Origin: Enterobacteriaceae bacterium B14
GTDB taxonomy: Bacteria > Pseudomonadota > Gammaproteobacteria > Enterobacterales > Enterobacteriaceae
Direction: 5' to 3'
DNA: 64,000 bases
Assembly (NCBI GenBank): GCA_000307305.1
Contig: DF158882.1
Coordinates: 687,291 to 751,290, forward strand
Part shown: piece after piece, positions 28,065 to 37,800 of the stretch
How positions within the stretch are numbered: position 1 is the first letter of the stretch
Layout: every line of letters starts with the position of its first letter
Notes under the pieces: generated by a model
The model's database searches: none
Told to the model about the DNA's origin: nothing
The model's input: the letters and a program-made list of their open reading frames with translations, nothing else
Translations under genes and position numbers: made by a program

Positions 28065-30648
28065 CCTTCAGTAAGCTGGTGAGTTCAGCCAAGCCCTGCA
28101 TATCAAACTCATTACCCGTGAGTTCGCTCATCATCTCCGCCAGTTCTTGCTCGGTAGTTTTTATCGCATGGGCCACCTGCGAATAAGTGACGGCGTATTT
28201 ATCGGCAAGAGCTTGCACTTGGCTAGTAAGTTGGCTAATCACGGCATTTGGCATGGCGGCGAGTTCTGTGCTTAATGGCGCAATCCATTTAAGGTGCAGC
28301 AGGTTGTTCACCTGTTCATCAGTTAAGGTTTCTATGGTTGTTTTGGTTTTTGAGTGCAGGGCCGCGGCGGCATCTTTGACCGTTTTTTTCAGGGTTTTTT
28401 CTTCATCAATTAATTTGCTTGCGCGAATAATTTTGGCTTCATAGCTTTCTTCTGCAAATTTAACTTTGCTGTCTTTTTGTTCTTTCAAGAAAACCTTGGC
28501 GGTTTTGCCAACTTCGGTATTGGCAAAACCGTCTTTGCTTTCTTTGACCGTATCTTGTTCTTTATCTTCTTCGGTAAGAGATTCTAAAATTTCTTCAAGC
28601 AGACTGGCAATTTCCACCAGACGGGTTTCTTGAGTTGCTAGAGTTTGTAAGTCATCACTTAAATAAGTTTGTTGTACTAGATCAAAGGGCAATATGTGGC
28701 CTTTCCAACCATCTTGTACTTCGGTGTCTTTGCCGTCTTTCTTCTTGATGACGATATTCGGGTCAACTTGTTTGGTGGCGGCAAAGCCTTCGGTTTGCAT
28801 CATTTCTAAATCGGCGCTAATGACTTGCCATTGGTTATTTAGAAATTGATAAGCTTGGTATTTATCGATTAAGGCAATCGGGGCTAAACGAGCAAATAGC
28901 TCGGCACTTAATGTAGCCTCTTGTTGGTTACGCTGTACGCTTTGCCAGTTTTGTATTAACTGAGCGTTTAGCTGATCATCAAAGCCATCGAAAGCTTGGT
29001 TGTAGGCACTGATAAACGCTAATACTTGCGGGTGCCCGCTAATGCTGGCGTTGACGTCTTGTTTGGCAATGGCCAGCTCACTGTAAGCGGCGGATTTGGG
29101 CTTAAACAGGGCACCGTGCAATTGCGGGAAGGCTTGCCAAAAAGGATGCAGTTCGGCAATTTCGCTGTTGGGGATACCGCCGAGCATGGTGGCGTGTAAA
29201 TCCCAGCTTGGTGCTGGCGCAGAGGAATCGACATAGCGCGGTATATTAAGGTTGTAGCCGTTGTCGCGCAGGGTTTGCTTGCTTACCAGCTGTGAGAATT
29301 TGTCGATACTTTCACGGTTAATCACCGCATCAGTAATGCGCTTGATATCACTGGCTTGCAGTTTGTTACTTTTACCTTCTTTCATAAAGTGCTTGGAGGC
29401 ATCGACCACTAATACATCGGTGTTTTGGCGTTTTTGCTTGAGTATCAAAATTACCGTGGGAATGCCAGTACCAAAAAAGATATTGGCCGGTAAACCGATA
29501 ACAGTATCAATGTGATTTTGCTCAATGAGTTGCTTGCGAATTTCACCTTCTTCACCACCACGGAACAAGACACCATGAGGGAGTACGATGGCCATAATGC
29601 CATCGGGTTTTAGGTGATAGAGATCGTGCAGTAAAAAAGCAAAATCGGCTTTGGTTTTGGGAGCTAGACCAAAACGTGAATAACGGGGATCGCTGTCTTT
29701 AAAGCTAGGATCCCAGTTTTGTGAGTATGGTGGATTGGATACCACGGCATCGACATACAAGGCGTAATAGGAATCTTGAGGATCACTTTCATCAAAATAC
29801 GGCCAATCCTCTTCCAAGGTATCGCCATTACGGGTTTTAATATTGCTGGCTTTAATACCGCGCATGATGAGGTTCATACGGGTAAGGTTGTAGGTATTAG
29901 CTTTTAACTCTTGCGCGTAATAGGTGATGCTGTCTTTGTTTTTAGCGTATTTCTCGAATGCTTCACCGATATTGATCAGCAATGAACCCGAGCCAGAAGT
30001 GGGGTCGTAAATTTTGATGGTATCTTTGTATTTTAACTCATGGGCGATGATGTTCGACATCAGTACCGAAACTTCATGAGGCGTGTAAAACTCACCTGCC
30101 TTTTTACCGGCATTGGCGGCAAATTTCTCAATCAGGTATTCGTAAATATAGCCCAGTACGTCATACCCTTGATTGCTATTCATGGGGATGCTTTTGATCA
30201 AGTGTAGTAAGTCACTGATGGCTTTGGTACGTTTGCCGGCACTTTCACCCAGCTTGCTTAAACCGGTTTCTAAGGTGGTAAAAATGCCCTCAAACAATTT
30301 TTTGTAAGTCGGCGAAATCAAACGGCTAAAAGCCGAGAGCGCATCTCGTACATTAGATTCATTAAATTCGGATGTTGGATCAATCCATGTAGAAAACAGA
30401 TTATCGTAGGCAATAAAGTAGCCCAAGTTGCTTTGCACATATTCAACGATGTCGGCGTCTTCTTCATTGAGGGCTTTGATATCTTTGGGTGTCATCCCCT
30501 GTTTGGTGACAAACTCTACCAGTTGGTCGCTAAGGTATTTATAGAAGATAAAGCCGAGTATGTAATCTTTATATTCATTCGCTTCAATTTTAGAGCGCAT
30601 CTGGTTGGCGGATTCCCAGATTTTTGACGCAAGTTGTTGTTTATTCAC
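28057..30648 (-). CDS. hsdM: Type I RM methyltransferase subunit M, long form
   Basis: An N6-adenine methyltransferase. The helical N-domain contains SKIWESANQMRSKIEANEYK. The SAM motif I is DPTSGSGSLL and the catalytic motif IV is NPPYSQNW. With a GTG start at 30648 (AGGA 8 nt upstream) the product is 863 residues, much longer than the roughly 500 of classical HsdM. The extra C-terminal 350 residues are rich in charged helices (EEILESLTEEDKEQDTVKE) and include a coiled coil near the end, likely for contacts with HsdS. First gene of hsdM-S-R. A reading from 30669 has no good ribosome site. Confidence 0.9.
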   Translation of the reverse strand: MNKQQLASKIWESANQMRSKIEANEYKDYILGFIFYKYLSDQLVEFVTKQGMTPKDIKALNEEDADIVEYVQSNLGYFIAYDNLFSTWIDPTSEFNESNVRDALSAFSRLISPTYKKLFEGIFTTLETGLSKLGESAGKRTKAISDLLHLIKSIPMNSNQGYDVLGYIYEYLIEKFAANAGKKAGEFYTPHEVSVLMSNIIAHELKYKDTIKIYDPTSGSGSLLINIGEAFEKYAKNKDSITYYAQELKANTYNLTRMNLIMRGIKASNIKTRNGDTLEEDWPYFDESDPQDSYYALYVDAVVSNPPYSQNWDPSFKDSDPRYSRFGLAPKTKADFAFLLHDLYHLKPDGIMAIVLPHGVLFRGGEEGEIRKQLIEQNHIDTVIGLPANIFFGTGIPTVILILKQKRQNTDVLVVDASKHFMKEGKSNKLQASDIKRITDAVINRESIDKFSQLVSKQTLRDNGYNLNIPRYVDSSAPAPSWDLHATMLGGIPNSEIAELHPFWQAFPQLHGALFKPKSAAYSELAIAKQDVNASISGHPQVLAFISAYNQAFDGFDDQLNAQLIQNWQSVQRNQQEATLSAELFARLAPIALIDKYQAYQFLNNQWQVISADLEMMQTEGFAATKQVDPNIVIKKKDGKDTEVQDGWKGHILPFDLVQQTYLSDDLQTLATQETRLVEIASLLEEILESLTEEDKEQDTVKESKDGFANTEVGKTAKVFLKEQKDSKVKFAEESYEAKIIRASKLIDEEKTLKKTVKDAAAALHSKTKTTIETLTDEQVNNLLHLKWIAPLSTELAAMPNAVISQLTSQVQALADKYAVTYSQVAHAIKTTEQELAEMMSELTGNEFDMQGLAELTSLLKGE

Positions 30649-30725
30649 TATAAGTCCTGTTGGAGGCAATTCTTTTTTGAAAAGGGCTATTTTAGAGTCT
30701 TGATTGTACGTTTGATAAGAGCGCC

Positions 30726-30971
30726 TTGCTAGCGGCGAGCCTGCCGATTCATGCCTGGGAAAGCCATTTTCAGCTGCGACAGCTTCGATGTTTTGGACTG
30801 GCCAACTCCAAATGGCTTAGTGACTATATATTGGACACATCATTTGCCCACATCATCCTTTCGCCGCGTTTTGCCATTATCCGGTATGGCACAACCATGT
30901 TTGAAGAAACAGGAAAAATAGTCGAGACCGGCGCACGTCAGGCCAAGTTATACCGCAAAAATCTGGCGTAG
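30726..30971 (+). CDS. Unassigned 81-codon open frame, possibly a gene remnant
   Basis: The frame ends in RYGTTMFEETGKIVETGARQ, then AKLYRKNLA. This looks protein-like and may be the C-terminus of a lost gene; the first 30 residues look random. I do not recognise the family. It is the only candidate in the 410 bp between hsdM and tehA and may mark the edge of inserted DNA. Confidence 0.25.
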   Translation: MLAASLPIHAWESHFQLRQLRCFGLANSKWLSDYILDTSFAHIILSPRFAIIRYGTTMFEETGKIVETGARQAKLYRKNLA

Positions 30972-31060
30972 ATATTCGTAACTTTAGCCGTAACATGGGT
31001 GAATAATAGGGTGGGGCCGATAGGGGTTCCACACTATCCTCTCAATAATCAACGCGCTCT

Positions 31061-32020
31061 TTATTTCGCCGGAATCAACTTCCCACGCAATAACAGAGAC
31101 AGCGTCTTCACCATCAACCCAATCAACAAAACATTCGCTAGCGTAAATAAAACCCACGATAACACCTGCATATCCATGCCCCGCTCGGTATGCACCAGCC
31201 GGAGTGACGCATTTGCCATTGCCGATAACCCGAATGAAAAAGCCCACATGCCAGCGCTAAAACCACCGGCAAAAAACCATCGAACGAGTCTTAACATAAA
31301 AAATAACTGCAATAGGCCATAACCCAGCAGCAGTAAGGCGAAGAGGTCAAAATGATTGCCATTGACGCACAACCACGCATAGCAGGCGACAAAAGCGGGG
31401 GCGAGTTGGATACCTATCACCCCACGAGCAGGAATGGGGAGTGCGGGCTTAGTGCGTAATCGATGGATGATTGCCGGTTCTAACGTTATCCATGAAATCA
31501 GACCAGCGCCGAGAAACATAGCGCCGATATCGTGATGGCCCGAAGTACCAAATGCCATAGCACAAATAAAATTAGCGGCCACCGTGGGTAAATAAAACCC
31601 CGGGGTGGTGGACTCTGAAACAAACTCACCGCGCCAAAGCGGGGCACAGCGCCATGCAGAGAAAAAAAGTTGCCCTATAGACCCAACAATCATTAACGAA
31701 TTTGCGAGAACAAGGTGATAGGGATGTAGGCCAATCGACACCAATACGCCGCCCGCAGGAAACAGGCTGATAAAGCTAAACTGGTTATTATTCAGAAATT
31801 CGTCACGTACTACATGTGGTGTGACTAAACACCGCCAGACATAAATCAGACTGAGTGTGAGCCAAATCAAGCTCCCTAAAAAGATCAGCGACTCACCTAA
31901 CCAAGATGGCCCAAAGCCCAATGTAGCGGCATAACGCCATGCGCTCCCTAGCCCAAAAACCCCAAGAACAATACCAAAAAAGCTGACGGGGACCCGCTGA
32001 AGAGAAGAGATGGATAGCAT
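31061..32020 (-). CDS. tehA: TehA/SLAC1-family anion channel (tellurite-resistance/dicarboxylate transporter)
   Basis: A 319-residue inner-membrane protein with about ten hydrophobic segments. Family marks include YFGIVLG-like SFFGIVLGVFGLG at the start, TTPGFYLPTVAANFICAMA, SWITLEPAI and GIQLAPAFVA, all matching TehA. The start at 32020 (MLSISSLQRVPVSFFG) aligns with E. coli TehA. A longer reading to 32110 adds a non-matching stretch. The family forms a trimeric anion channel, and tellurite resistance in E. coli needs TehB, which is not adjacent here. It stands alone, convergent with nothing nearby. Confidence 0.88.
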   Translation of the reverse strand: MLSISSLQRVPVSFFGIVLGVFGLGSAWRYAATLGFGPSWLGESLIFLGSLIWLTLSLIYVWRCLVTPHVVRDEFLNNNQFSFISLFPAGGVLVSIGLHPYHLVLANSLMIVGSIGQLFFSAWRCAPLWRGEFVSESTTPGFYLPTVAANFICAMAFGTSGHHDIGAMFLGAGLISWITLEPAIIHRLRTKPALPIPARGVIGIQLAPAFVACYAWLCVNGNHFDLFALLLLGYGLLQLFFMLRLVRWFFAGGFSAGMWAFSFGLSAMANASLRLVHTERGMDMQVLSWVLFTLANVLLIGLMVKTLSLLLRGKLIPAK

Positions 32021-32318
32021 AGTGATTAACCCAGAAAAGAGAGTGTTGAATAGTGTTAAAAACAAATAAGTATCTGAGCAATCCTTAGCTTGAGAACAGT
32101 ATCCTACCATTTTGGCCCATGGTCGTATTATTTTAAATCAACTCACGGTTGTGTTAGTAAGATAGGAGAAGTTTGTTGTACAAATGAACGGATCCAATAT
32201 TTGCGTTAATGAATGAGAGAGTATCGGCGATGAGTATCTCTGTAATAGACGATATCTCACGGTATTAAGCGCCAGTTTTCACTGTACAAACAAAAACATA
32301 TTTTAATATGGATGGATT

Positions 32319-33389
32319 ATGACTAAACAGAATCATCTTTCCACACAGTTCAGTAAATTTACGGCTCGGTCTTGTATGGCAGGTTTGGCGTTGGTGATAT
32401 CACTTGGTGTTCATGCTACACCGCCAACTGACTATGTTAGTTTTACACATAAAGACTGGGATCTGGTTTGCGACAACACTCTAACTTGCCGCGCAATTGG
32501 TTATTCCGCAGAGGATATTGATCCTGCTGCAACGGTTCTGATTACCCGAGAAGCGGGGCCATCTACACCTGTCATTAATCGAGTGATGCTTGCAGACTAT
32601 GATGGTGAGACAGCAAGTAAAGCGCCGGGAGAGCCTTTACTGCTGATAGATAACCAGTCACAGGGCAAATTACTGGAAGCATATAATGGTCTTTGGCAAA
32701 TGAATGATAGGCAGTTTAATGCCTTTAAGCAGGCACTGCGTCGAGACAGTAAAATCAGCTTTGTAGACAAGGTTAATGAATACATTTTTTCAGGTGCAGG
32801 CTCTAGCGCGGTGCTACTGAAAATGGATGATGTTCAAGGTCGAGGAGGCACTATTGGTGCGCTTATGAAAAAGGGGAGCAACAGCGAGTCTGGCGCAAAA
32901 AAGCCTGTTCCACTGCCAAGGATTGTCAAAGCAGTGGTGCGCGATAAAGAAAGCAGAGGGCTTACCCAACAGGAAACGGCGCTGATTAAACCGGTATTGA
33001 TGAAACATATCGCTGATTTTAGTGAGTGCGATGGTGAACAGGTCGCAGAAAATTGGCAAATCGCCAGCCTCAATGAAAAGCAATCTTTGGTCATGGTTCC
33101 TTGTTGGATGGGGGCATATAACAGCGGTGGTACATACTTTGTTATTAGCAATGATATGTCTTCACCTCCAGAGATGGTGACTGACAGCGCAACATCTTAT
33201 GATGATGGCGTCATCAGGTTTGCCATGAAAGGGCGAGGTTTGGGGGATTGCTGGAGCTATGAAGAATGGGTATGGGATGGCACACATTTCGTTCCTAGTG
33301 CTTCAAGAGATACGGGACGTTGTCGGTTGATCAGCGTGGGAGGGGCTTGGGACTTGCCGCTGTTAAAAACGCAGGTAGTCACACGCTGA
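32319..33389 (+). CDS. DUF1176 exported protein, copy 1
   Basis: A 356-residue protein with signal peptide (SCMAGLALVISLGVHA, cleavage before TPPT). The mature part fits DUF1176: DWDLVCDNTLTCRAIGYS at the start, VLITREAGPSTPV, and a C-terminal cysteine block (RGLGDCWSYEEWVWDG, GRCRLI). Predicted periplasmic. The function of DUF1176 is not established. The leader before the start is duplicated in front of copy 2. The gene is intact. Confidence 0.85.
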   Translation: MTKQNHLSTQFSKFTARSCMAGLALVISLGVHATPPTDYVSFTHKDWDLVCDNTLTCRAIGYSAEDIDPAATVLITREAGPSTPVINRVMLADYDGETASKAPGEPLLLIDNQSQGKLLEAYNGLWQMNDRQFNAFKQALRRDSKISFVDKVNEYIFSGAGSSAVLLKMDDVQGRGGTIGALMKKGSNSESGAKKPVPLPRIVKAVVRDKESRGLTQQETALIKPVLMKHIADFSECDGEQVAENWQIASLNEKQSLVMVPCWMGAYNSGGTYFVISNDMSSPPEMVTDSATSYDDGVIRFAMKGRGLGDCWSYEEWVWDGTHFVPSASRDTGRCRLISVGGAWDLPLLKTQVVTR

Positions 33390-33591
33390 CAGATTTAGAC
33401 AGAAGGACCCAGAAAGGAAGCTAAAGGCTCCCGCAATCCGTCATTGGTGGTCAATGAGATGAACTTCACTTTCTGCTTTAATGAATGAGAGAGTATCAGC
33501 GATGAGCGTCTCTGTAAGAGGCGATGTCTCACGGTATTAAGCGCCAGTTTTTCACTGTGCAAACAAAAACATATTTTAATATGGATGGATT

Positions 33592-34662
33592 ATGACTAAC
33601 CAGAATCATCTTCCCACACAGCTCAATAAATTTACGGCTCGGTCTTGTATGGCAGGTTTGGCGTTGGTGATATCACTTGGTGCTCATGCTACACCGCCAA
33701 CGGGCTCAGTTAGCTTCTCGTATAAAGACTGGGACCTGATTTGCGATAACACTCTGACCTGCCGCGCAGCTGGCTACTCCGAAGATGATGTTGATCCTGC
33801 CGCAACCGTTCTCATTACTCGAGAAGCGGGGCCATCAACACCAATCACTAATCGGGTGACGCTTGCAGACTATGATGGTGATATAGCAAGTAAAGAACCG
33901 GGGAGTCCATTACTGCTTATAGATAACCAGTCGCAGGGTAAATTACTGACAGCAGAGAATGATTCTTGGCAAATGAATGATAGGCAGTTTAATGCCTTTA
34001 AGCAGGCACTGAGTCGAGACAGTAAAATCAGCTTTAAAGACAAGGTTAATGAATACATTTTTTCAGGTGCGGGCTCTAGCGCGGTGCTGCTGAAAATGGA
34101 TGATGTTCAAGGCAGAGTTGGCACTATTGGTGCGTTCATGAAAAAAGGAAGCAACAGCGAGTCTGGTGTCAAGATGCCTGTCCCACTGCCGGAGATTATC
34201 AAAGCGGTGGTACGCGATAAAGAAAGTAGGGACCTGACTCAACAGGAAAAGGCACTGATTAAACCGGGATTGATGAAGTTCATCACCGATTTTAAAGAGT
34301 GCAATGATGAGCAAGTCGCAGAAAACTGGCAAATCGCCAACCTCAATGAAACACAATCTTTGGTCATGGTTCCTTGTTGGACAGGGGCATATAACAGCGG
34401 CAGTATGTCTTTAGTTATTAGCAATGATATGACATCACCTCCAGAGATGGTGACTGACAGTGCAACATCTTATGATGATGGTGTCATCGGGTTTGCCATG
34501 AAAGGGCGAGGTTTGGGGGATTGCTGGAGTTCTGAAGAATGGGTATGGGATGGTGCACATTTCGTTCCTAGTTTTTCAAAAAATACCGGACGTTGTCGGT
34601 TGATCAGCGCAGGCGGTTCTTGGGACTTGCCGATATTTAAAACACACGTAGTCACACGTTGA
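33592..34662 (+). CDS. DUF1176 exported protein, copy 2
   Basis: Also 356 residues and aligned without gaps to copy 1. The same signal peptide (GLALVISLGAHA) and cysteine positions (CDNTLTC, RGLGDCWSSEEW, GRCRLI) are kept. Differences cluster in the regions after the signal peptide and around 200-260. Both frames are open, so both copies are probably expressed and have been kept by selection or have duplicated fairly recently. Confidence 0.85.
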   Translation: MTNQNHLPTQLNKFTARSCMAGLALVISLGAHATPPTGSVSFSYKDWDLICDNTLTCRAAGYSEDDVDPAATVLITREAGPSTPITNRVTLADYDGDIASKEPGSPLLLIDNQSQGKLLTAENDSWQMNDRQFNAFKQALSRDSKISFKDKVNEYIFSGAGSSAVLLKMDDVQGRVGTIGAFMKKGSNSESGVKMPVPLPEIIKAVVRDKESRDLTQQEKALIKPGLMKFITDFKECNDEQVAENWQIANLNETQSLVMVPCWTGAYNSGSMSLVISNDMTSPPEMVTDSATSYDDGVIGFAMKGRGLGDCWSSEEWVWDGAHFVPSFSKNTGRCRLISAGGSWDLPIFKTHVVTR

Positions 34663-34740
34663 TAGATTGCAGGACTCAAAAGGAATCTGAAGGCTCCTGC
34701 AATCTGTCAGATCAGGTCTGAGCTAATACATATAAGCGAT

Positions 34741-34791
34741 CTCTTTAAGCCCCCCAAAAGTTGATGTCCAACTTTTGGGGGGCTTAAAGAG
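34741..34791. repeat. 23-bp perfect inverted repeat with 5-nt loop
   Basis: The arms are 34741-34763 and 34769-34791, starting CTCTTTAAGCCCCCC and ending GGGGGGCTTAAAGAG. They lie between the convergent DUF1176 copy 2 and the Hhe gene, so the hairpin may act as a bidirectional terminator. The inner part (GTCCAACTTTTGGGGGG) also resembles the ends of IS3/IS150-type elements, so it could be a remnant of two abutted IS ends. Confidence 0.7.
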
Positions 34792-34839
34792 TGTCAGTAG
34801 CAAAATAAAAGAGGTGTCACAATTACGTCCCATTCACAC

Positions 34840-37800
34840 TTAGGCAGAAACATCCGAAGTCGTAACTATATTACTAATAACGTGTAAACGTCTCTTTGTG
34901 GCAAGCTTGCTAATTCTTTCCTCAAGTGATTGCGACATTTTCGCGGTCGCACGTCCAAAGCCCAAGAGAGTTAATGCGCCAGAAATGGCATCCTCACGAC
35001 TCATCGAAAATCCGAGAGTTATCGTTTCTAGTAAAGCCTGGTCAATTTCTTCAGGTGCCACCCATTCCAATTTTCGTTCTGCTGACTCCATATGGGCGCG
35101 ATTACGAATGGGGATCGTTATATTTACAGTGGAATATAAGAAATCACCTTTTGAACGGAACAGATTTTGTTTTGTGCCGTGATGAATGGCATCTGCGACT
35201 GCCGCAGTAATTCTCGCTCCAGCACGAGTAACGCCAAATGATTCTAGAAGGCGTCGTGTGACTTCGCTGGTATGTACTGGTGCCTCAACGTCAACAACTG
35301 CTCGAATCATTTGCATCAATCTCTCCGTCTTTTCTTGATGCAATTCAGTGAGCGATGCCGCAGGAGCCAGTCTAGTTTTCACATATGGCTGGCTCATACT
35401 AGGTACAGGTTCCTCCGAGGGGGCCCCTCGAACAATTTCATGCTTTAGCTCTGGCACTGTCTCAATCGTATTTCGCCCCTCAGTAATTTTGGTTCTGGCT
35501 GCTTCAATCGCTGCTATTGCACGTGTTATTTCCTGCTGTGGATTACGGAACCAATCGGTGCTCCAGATTCTGTGGAAATTCCAGCCCAGCCCTTCCAGTA
35601 CACCTTGACGTAAGCGGTCACGATCGCGTGCAGAGCGTGAACTATGGTAAGTAGCACCATCGCACTCAATAGCTAGAATATAGCGCCCTGGATACTCAGG
35701 GTCCTTGACTGCTATATCGATAAAGTACCCAGCAGTACCTACCTGCGGTTCAACTTCATAGTTGTGCTCACGTAATGCTTCGATTACCTCCAGTTCGAAG
35801 GGGGAGTCTGCGGCTTTTCCTGTCTCCCGAGCGACTTCAAGCTCACCTGTTTCTGCATACTTAAGAAAGTTTTTTAAAGCCTTTACGCCATGATTGATAT
35901 TTGCATCAAGCTCAAGTTCTTCAGCTCTAAAGTTACAAAACACCTGCATTGATAGTTTAGCGCGAGTAATCAGAACATTGAGTCTGCGCTCTCCACCTTT
36001 ACGGTTTAAAGGGCCAAACTCCTTGGCTATCCGTCCAGATTCATTACGACCATAACCAATGCTGATAAAAATTGTATCTCGTTCATCACCTTGGATGTTT
36101 TCTAGATTCTTTACAAAGAACGGTTCATTGTCATGCATCATGAAAAATGATTCAGAATCAGGCATATGTCGGCGTAGTAATTCGACTTCAACTTGAATGA
36201 GGTCGCGCTGCGTTACGCTGAATGTTGCGATACCCAGAGATAGCTCTGGTGTATGAATAGCGTGGTGTATCACTGCCTGCGCAACTGCTTTCGCCTCTCC
36301 TTTATTGGTACGAGTTCGCCCTCTATCGTATAACGCATCTGGTAAGTAGTTAAATTTGACTCCACTGGCGTGTAGATGTTGTCCAGCAGATGGGAATACT
36401 ACAAGCTTGTTGTCATAGAACTCAGCGTTGGAGACAGCAATCAACGACTCGTGACGGCTTCGGTAATGCCAGCGGAGATAACGCTCATGGCTCCCGGCTG
36501 CCTTAAACATACCCAGAATACTTTCAATATTGGAGGTTTCAGCCTCGTCGTCGTCTAGTTCGAAATCACGGTTGAAGAAGTCGGTAGGGGGCATTTGTTT
36601 AGTATCTCCGACCACAACGACCTGCTTACCACGCAGAATTGCACCGAATGCATCAACTGCTTTTACCTGAGAGGCCTCGTCGAATACGACAACGTCGAAC
36701 TCTACTTTTCCTGGCGGAAGAAAATTTGCAATCGACATAGGGCTCATCATGAAGACAGGTTTAATCTGTTGGATCGCCCGACCGGCCTTATCAATCAGTT
36801 GTCTGATTGGGATATGACGGCGTTTTTTGTTCAGCTCGGTCCGTAATATAGCCATTTCACCAGGTTGATTGATATTGGGCATTTCTTCCCAAACCTGTTT
36901 AGCCAAATGTGTTTGTGCATGATTGAGTGAGGCTAGATCAAGCAACCTGAAACGCGCGATCTGGTGATCATGTTTAATCCGATCAAACTGTTGTAGTACA
37001 GGGTTCTCTGCATATACCTTCTGCACTAGGCCGGAATACCAAGATAGGTCTAAAATATCCGTTAATTGCCTTGGGCTATCACTGCTGATGGCAATCTCCA
37101 GCAAATCGTCCAACTTAATTTCGCGTAGCTGTCCTGATAACACATTGAATCGAGCTATGTGATAAAGCGCGGTCAGACTCTCCTGCCACAGGTGTAAACG
37201 TTCACCAAGGGTGGTTAAAACGAGTTTTCTGACATCGGTATTGGTATTTGCTGTTTGCATCCCGATAATATCCAGCGTGCTATGTAATGCTTTATCTAAC
37301 CCGACAATATGTTGTTCTATTTCGGTTACCGAATCGCCAAGGCCAGTGGCATCGGAATGCCCCGCTAAAAAGGCAATAATGCCTTTTGGAATTTGCCCAT
37401 TTCCTAGGTCGTCATGCAACTTGATAACCCAATTACTTAAGTGTTCGAGCACTGGCCAATCAGTTTTCTGACGTTGCCATTGAGCACCAAAAAGTGCACT
37501 GCCCAAGACTTCATGCTGGTCATAAACTTTCTTGTTTTGTTGATAGGTAAGGATTGAATCAACCAATTCCAGCATACCTGTATTGGCCTTAGGTAATTTC
37601 TTTTGGGAAAGGCCCTGTAGACGCGCACGTGTTGCACGAAAACGCCCCGAAAATACTCTCCACCATTTGTCACCATAAACTGAAAGGTGTTGTCTGACCT
37701 CTAACAGGTCTTGTTCCCAAGCCACGTCAATTAAATCGCTACTGTGCGTAGTGCGGCAAGCTGTCATACGTGTACCTGCATCCAACAACTCGCGAATAAC

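Larger units (their letters stand above)
22004..30648. mobile_element. Second integrase-led segment with type I RM cargo
   Basis: A P4-type integrase pseudogene lies directly right of the tRNA fragment. It is followed by IS relics and the hsdMSR operon. A matching right-hand attachment copy was not found by eye, so the right end is set arbitrarily at the hsdM start. The arrangement suggests tandem integration at one tRNA-Leu gene, with the cargo now immobilised. Confidence 0.4.
32207..34662 (+). repeat. Tandem duplication of a ~1.27-kb unit (upstream region plus DUF1176 gene)
   Basis: The block starting TAATGAATGAGAGAGTAT at 32207 recurs at 33479, and the conserved upstream 112 bp runs into the start codons at 32319 and 33592. 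The period is about 1272-1273 bp; the second copy has one extra T in the leader. Each unit therefore contains its own promoter region and gene. The copies have diverged by many substitutions but few indels. Confidence 0.9.
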
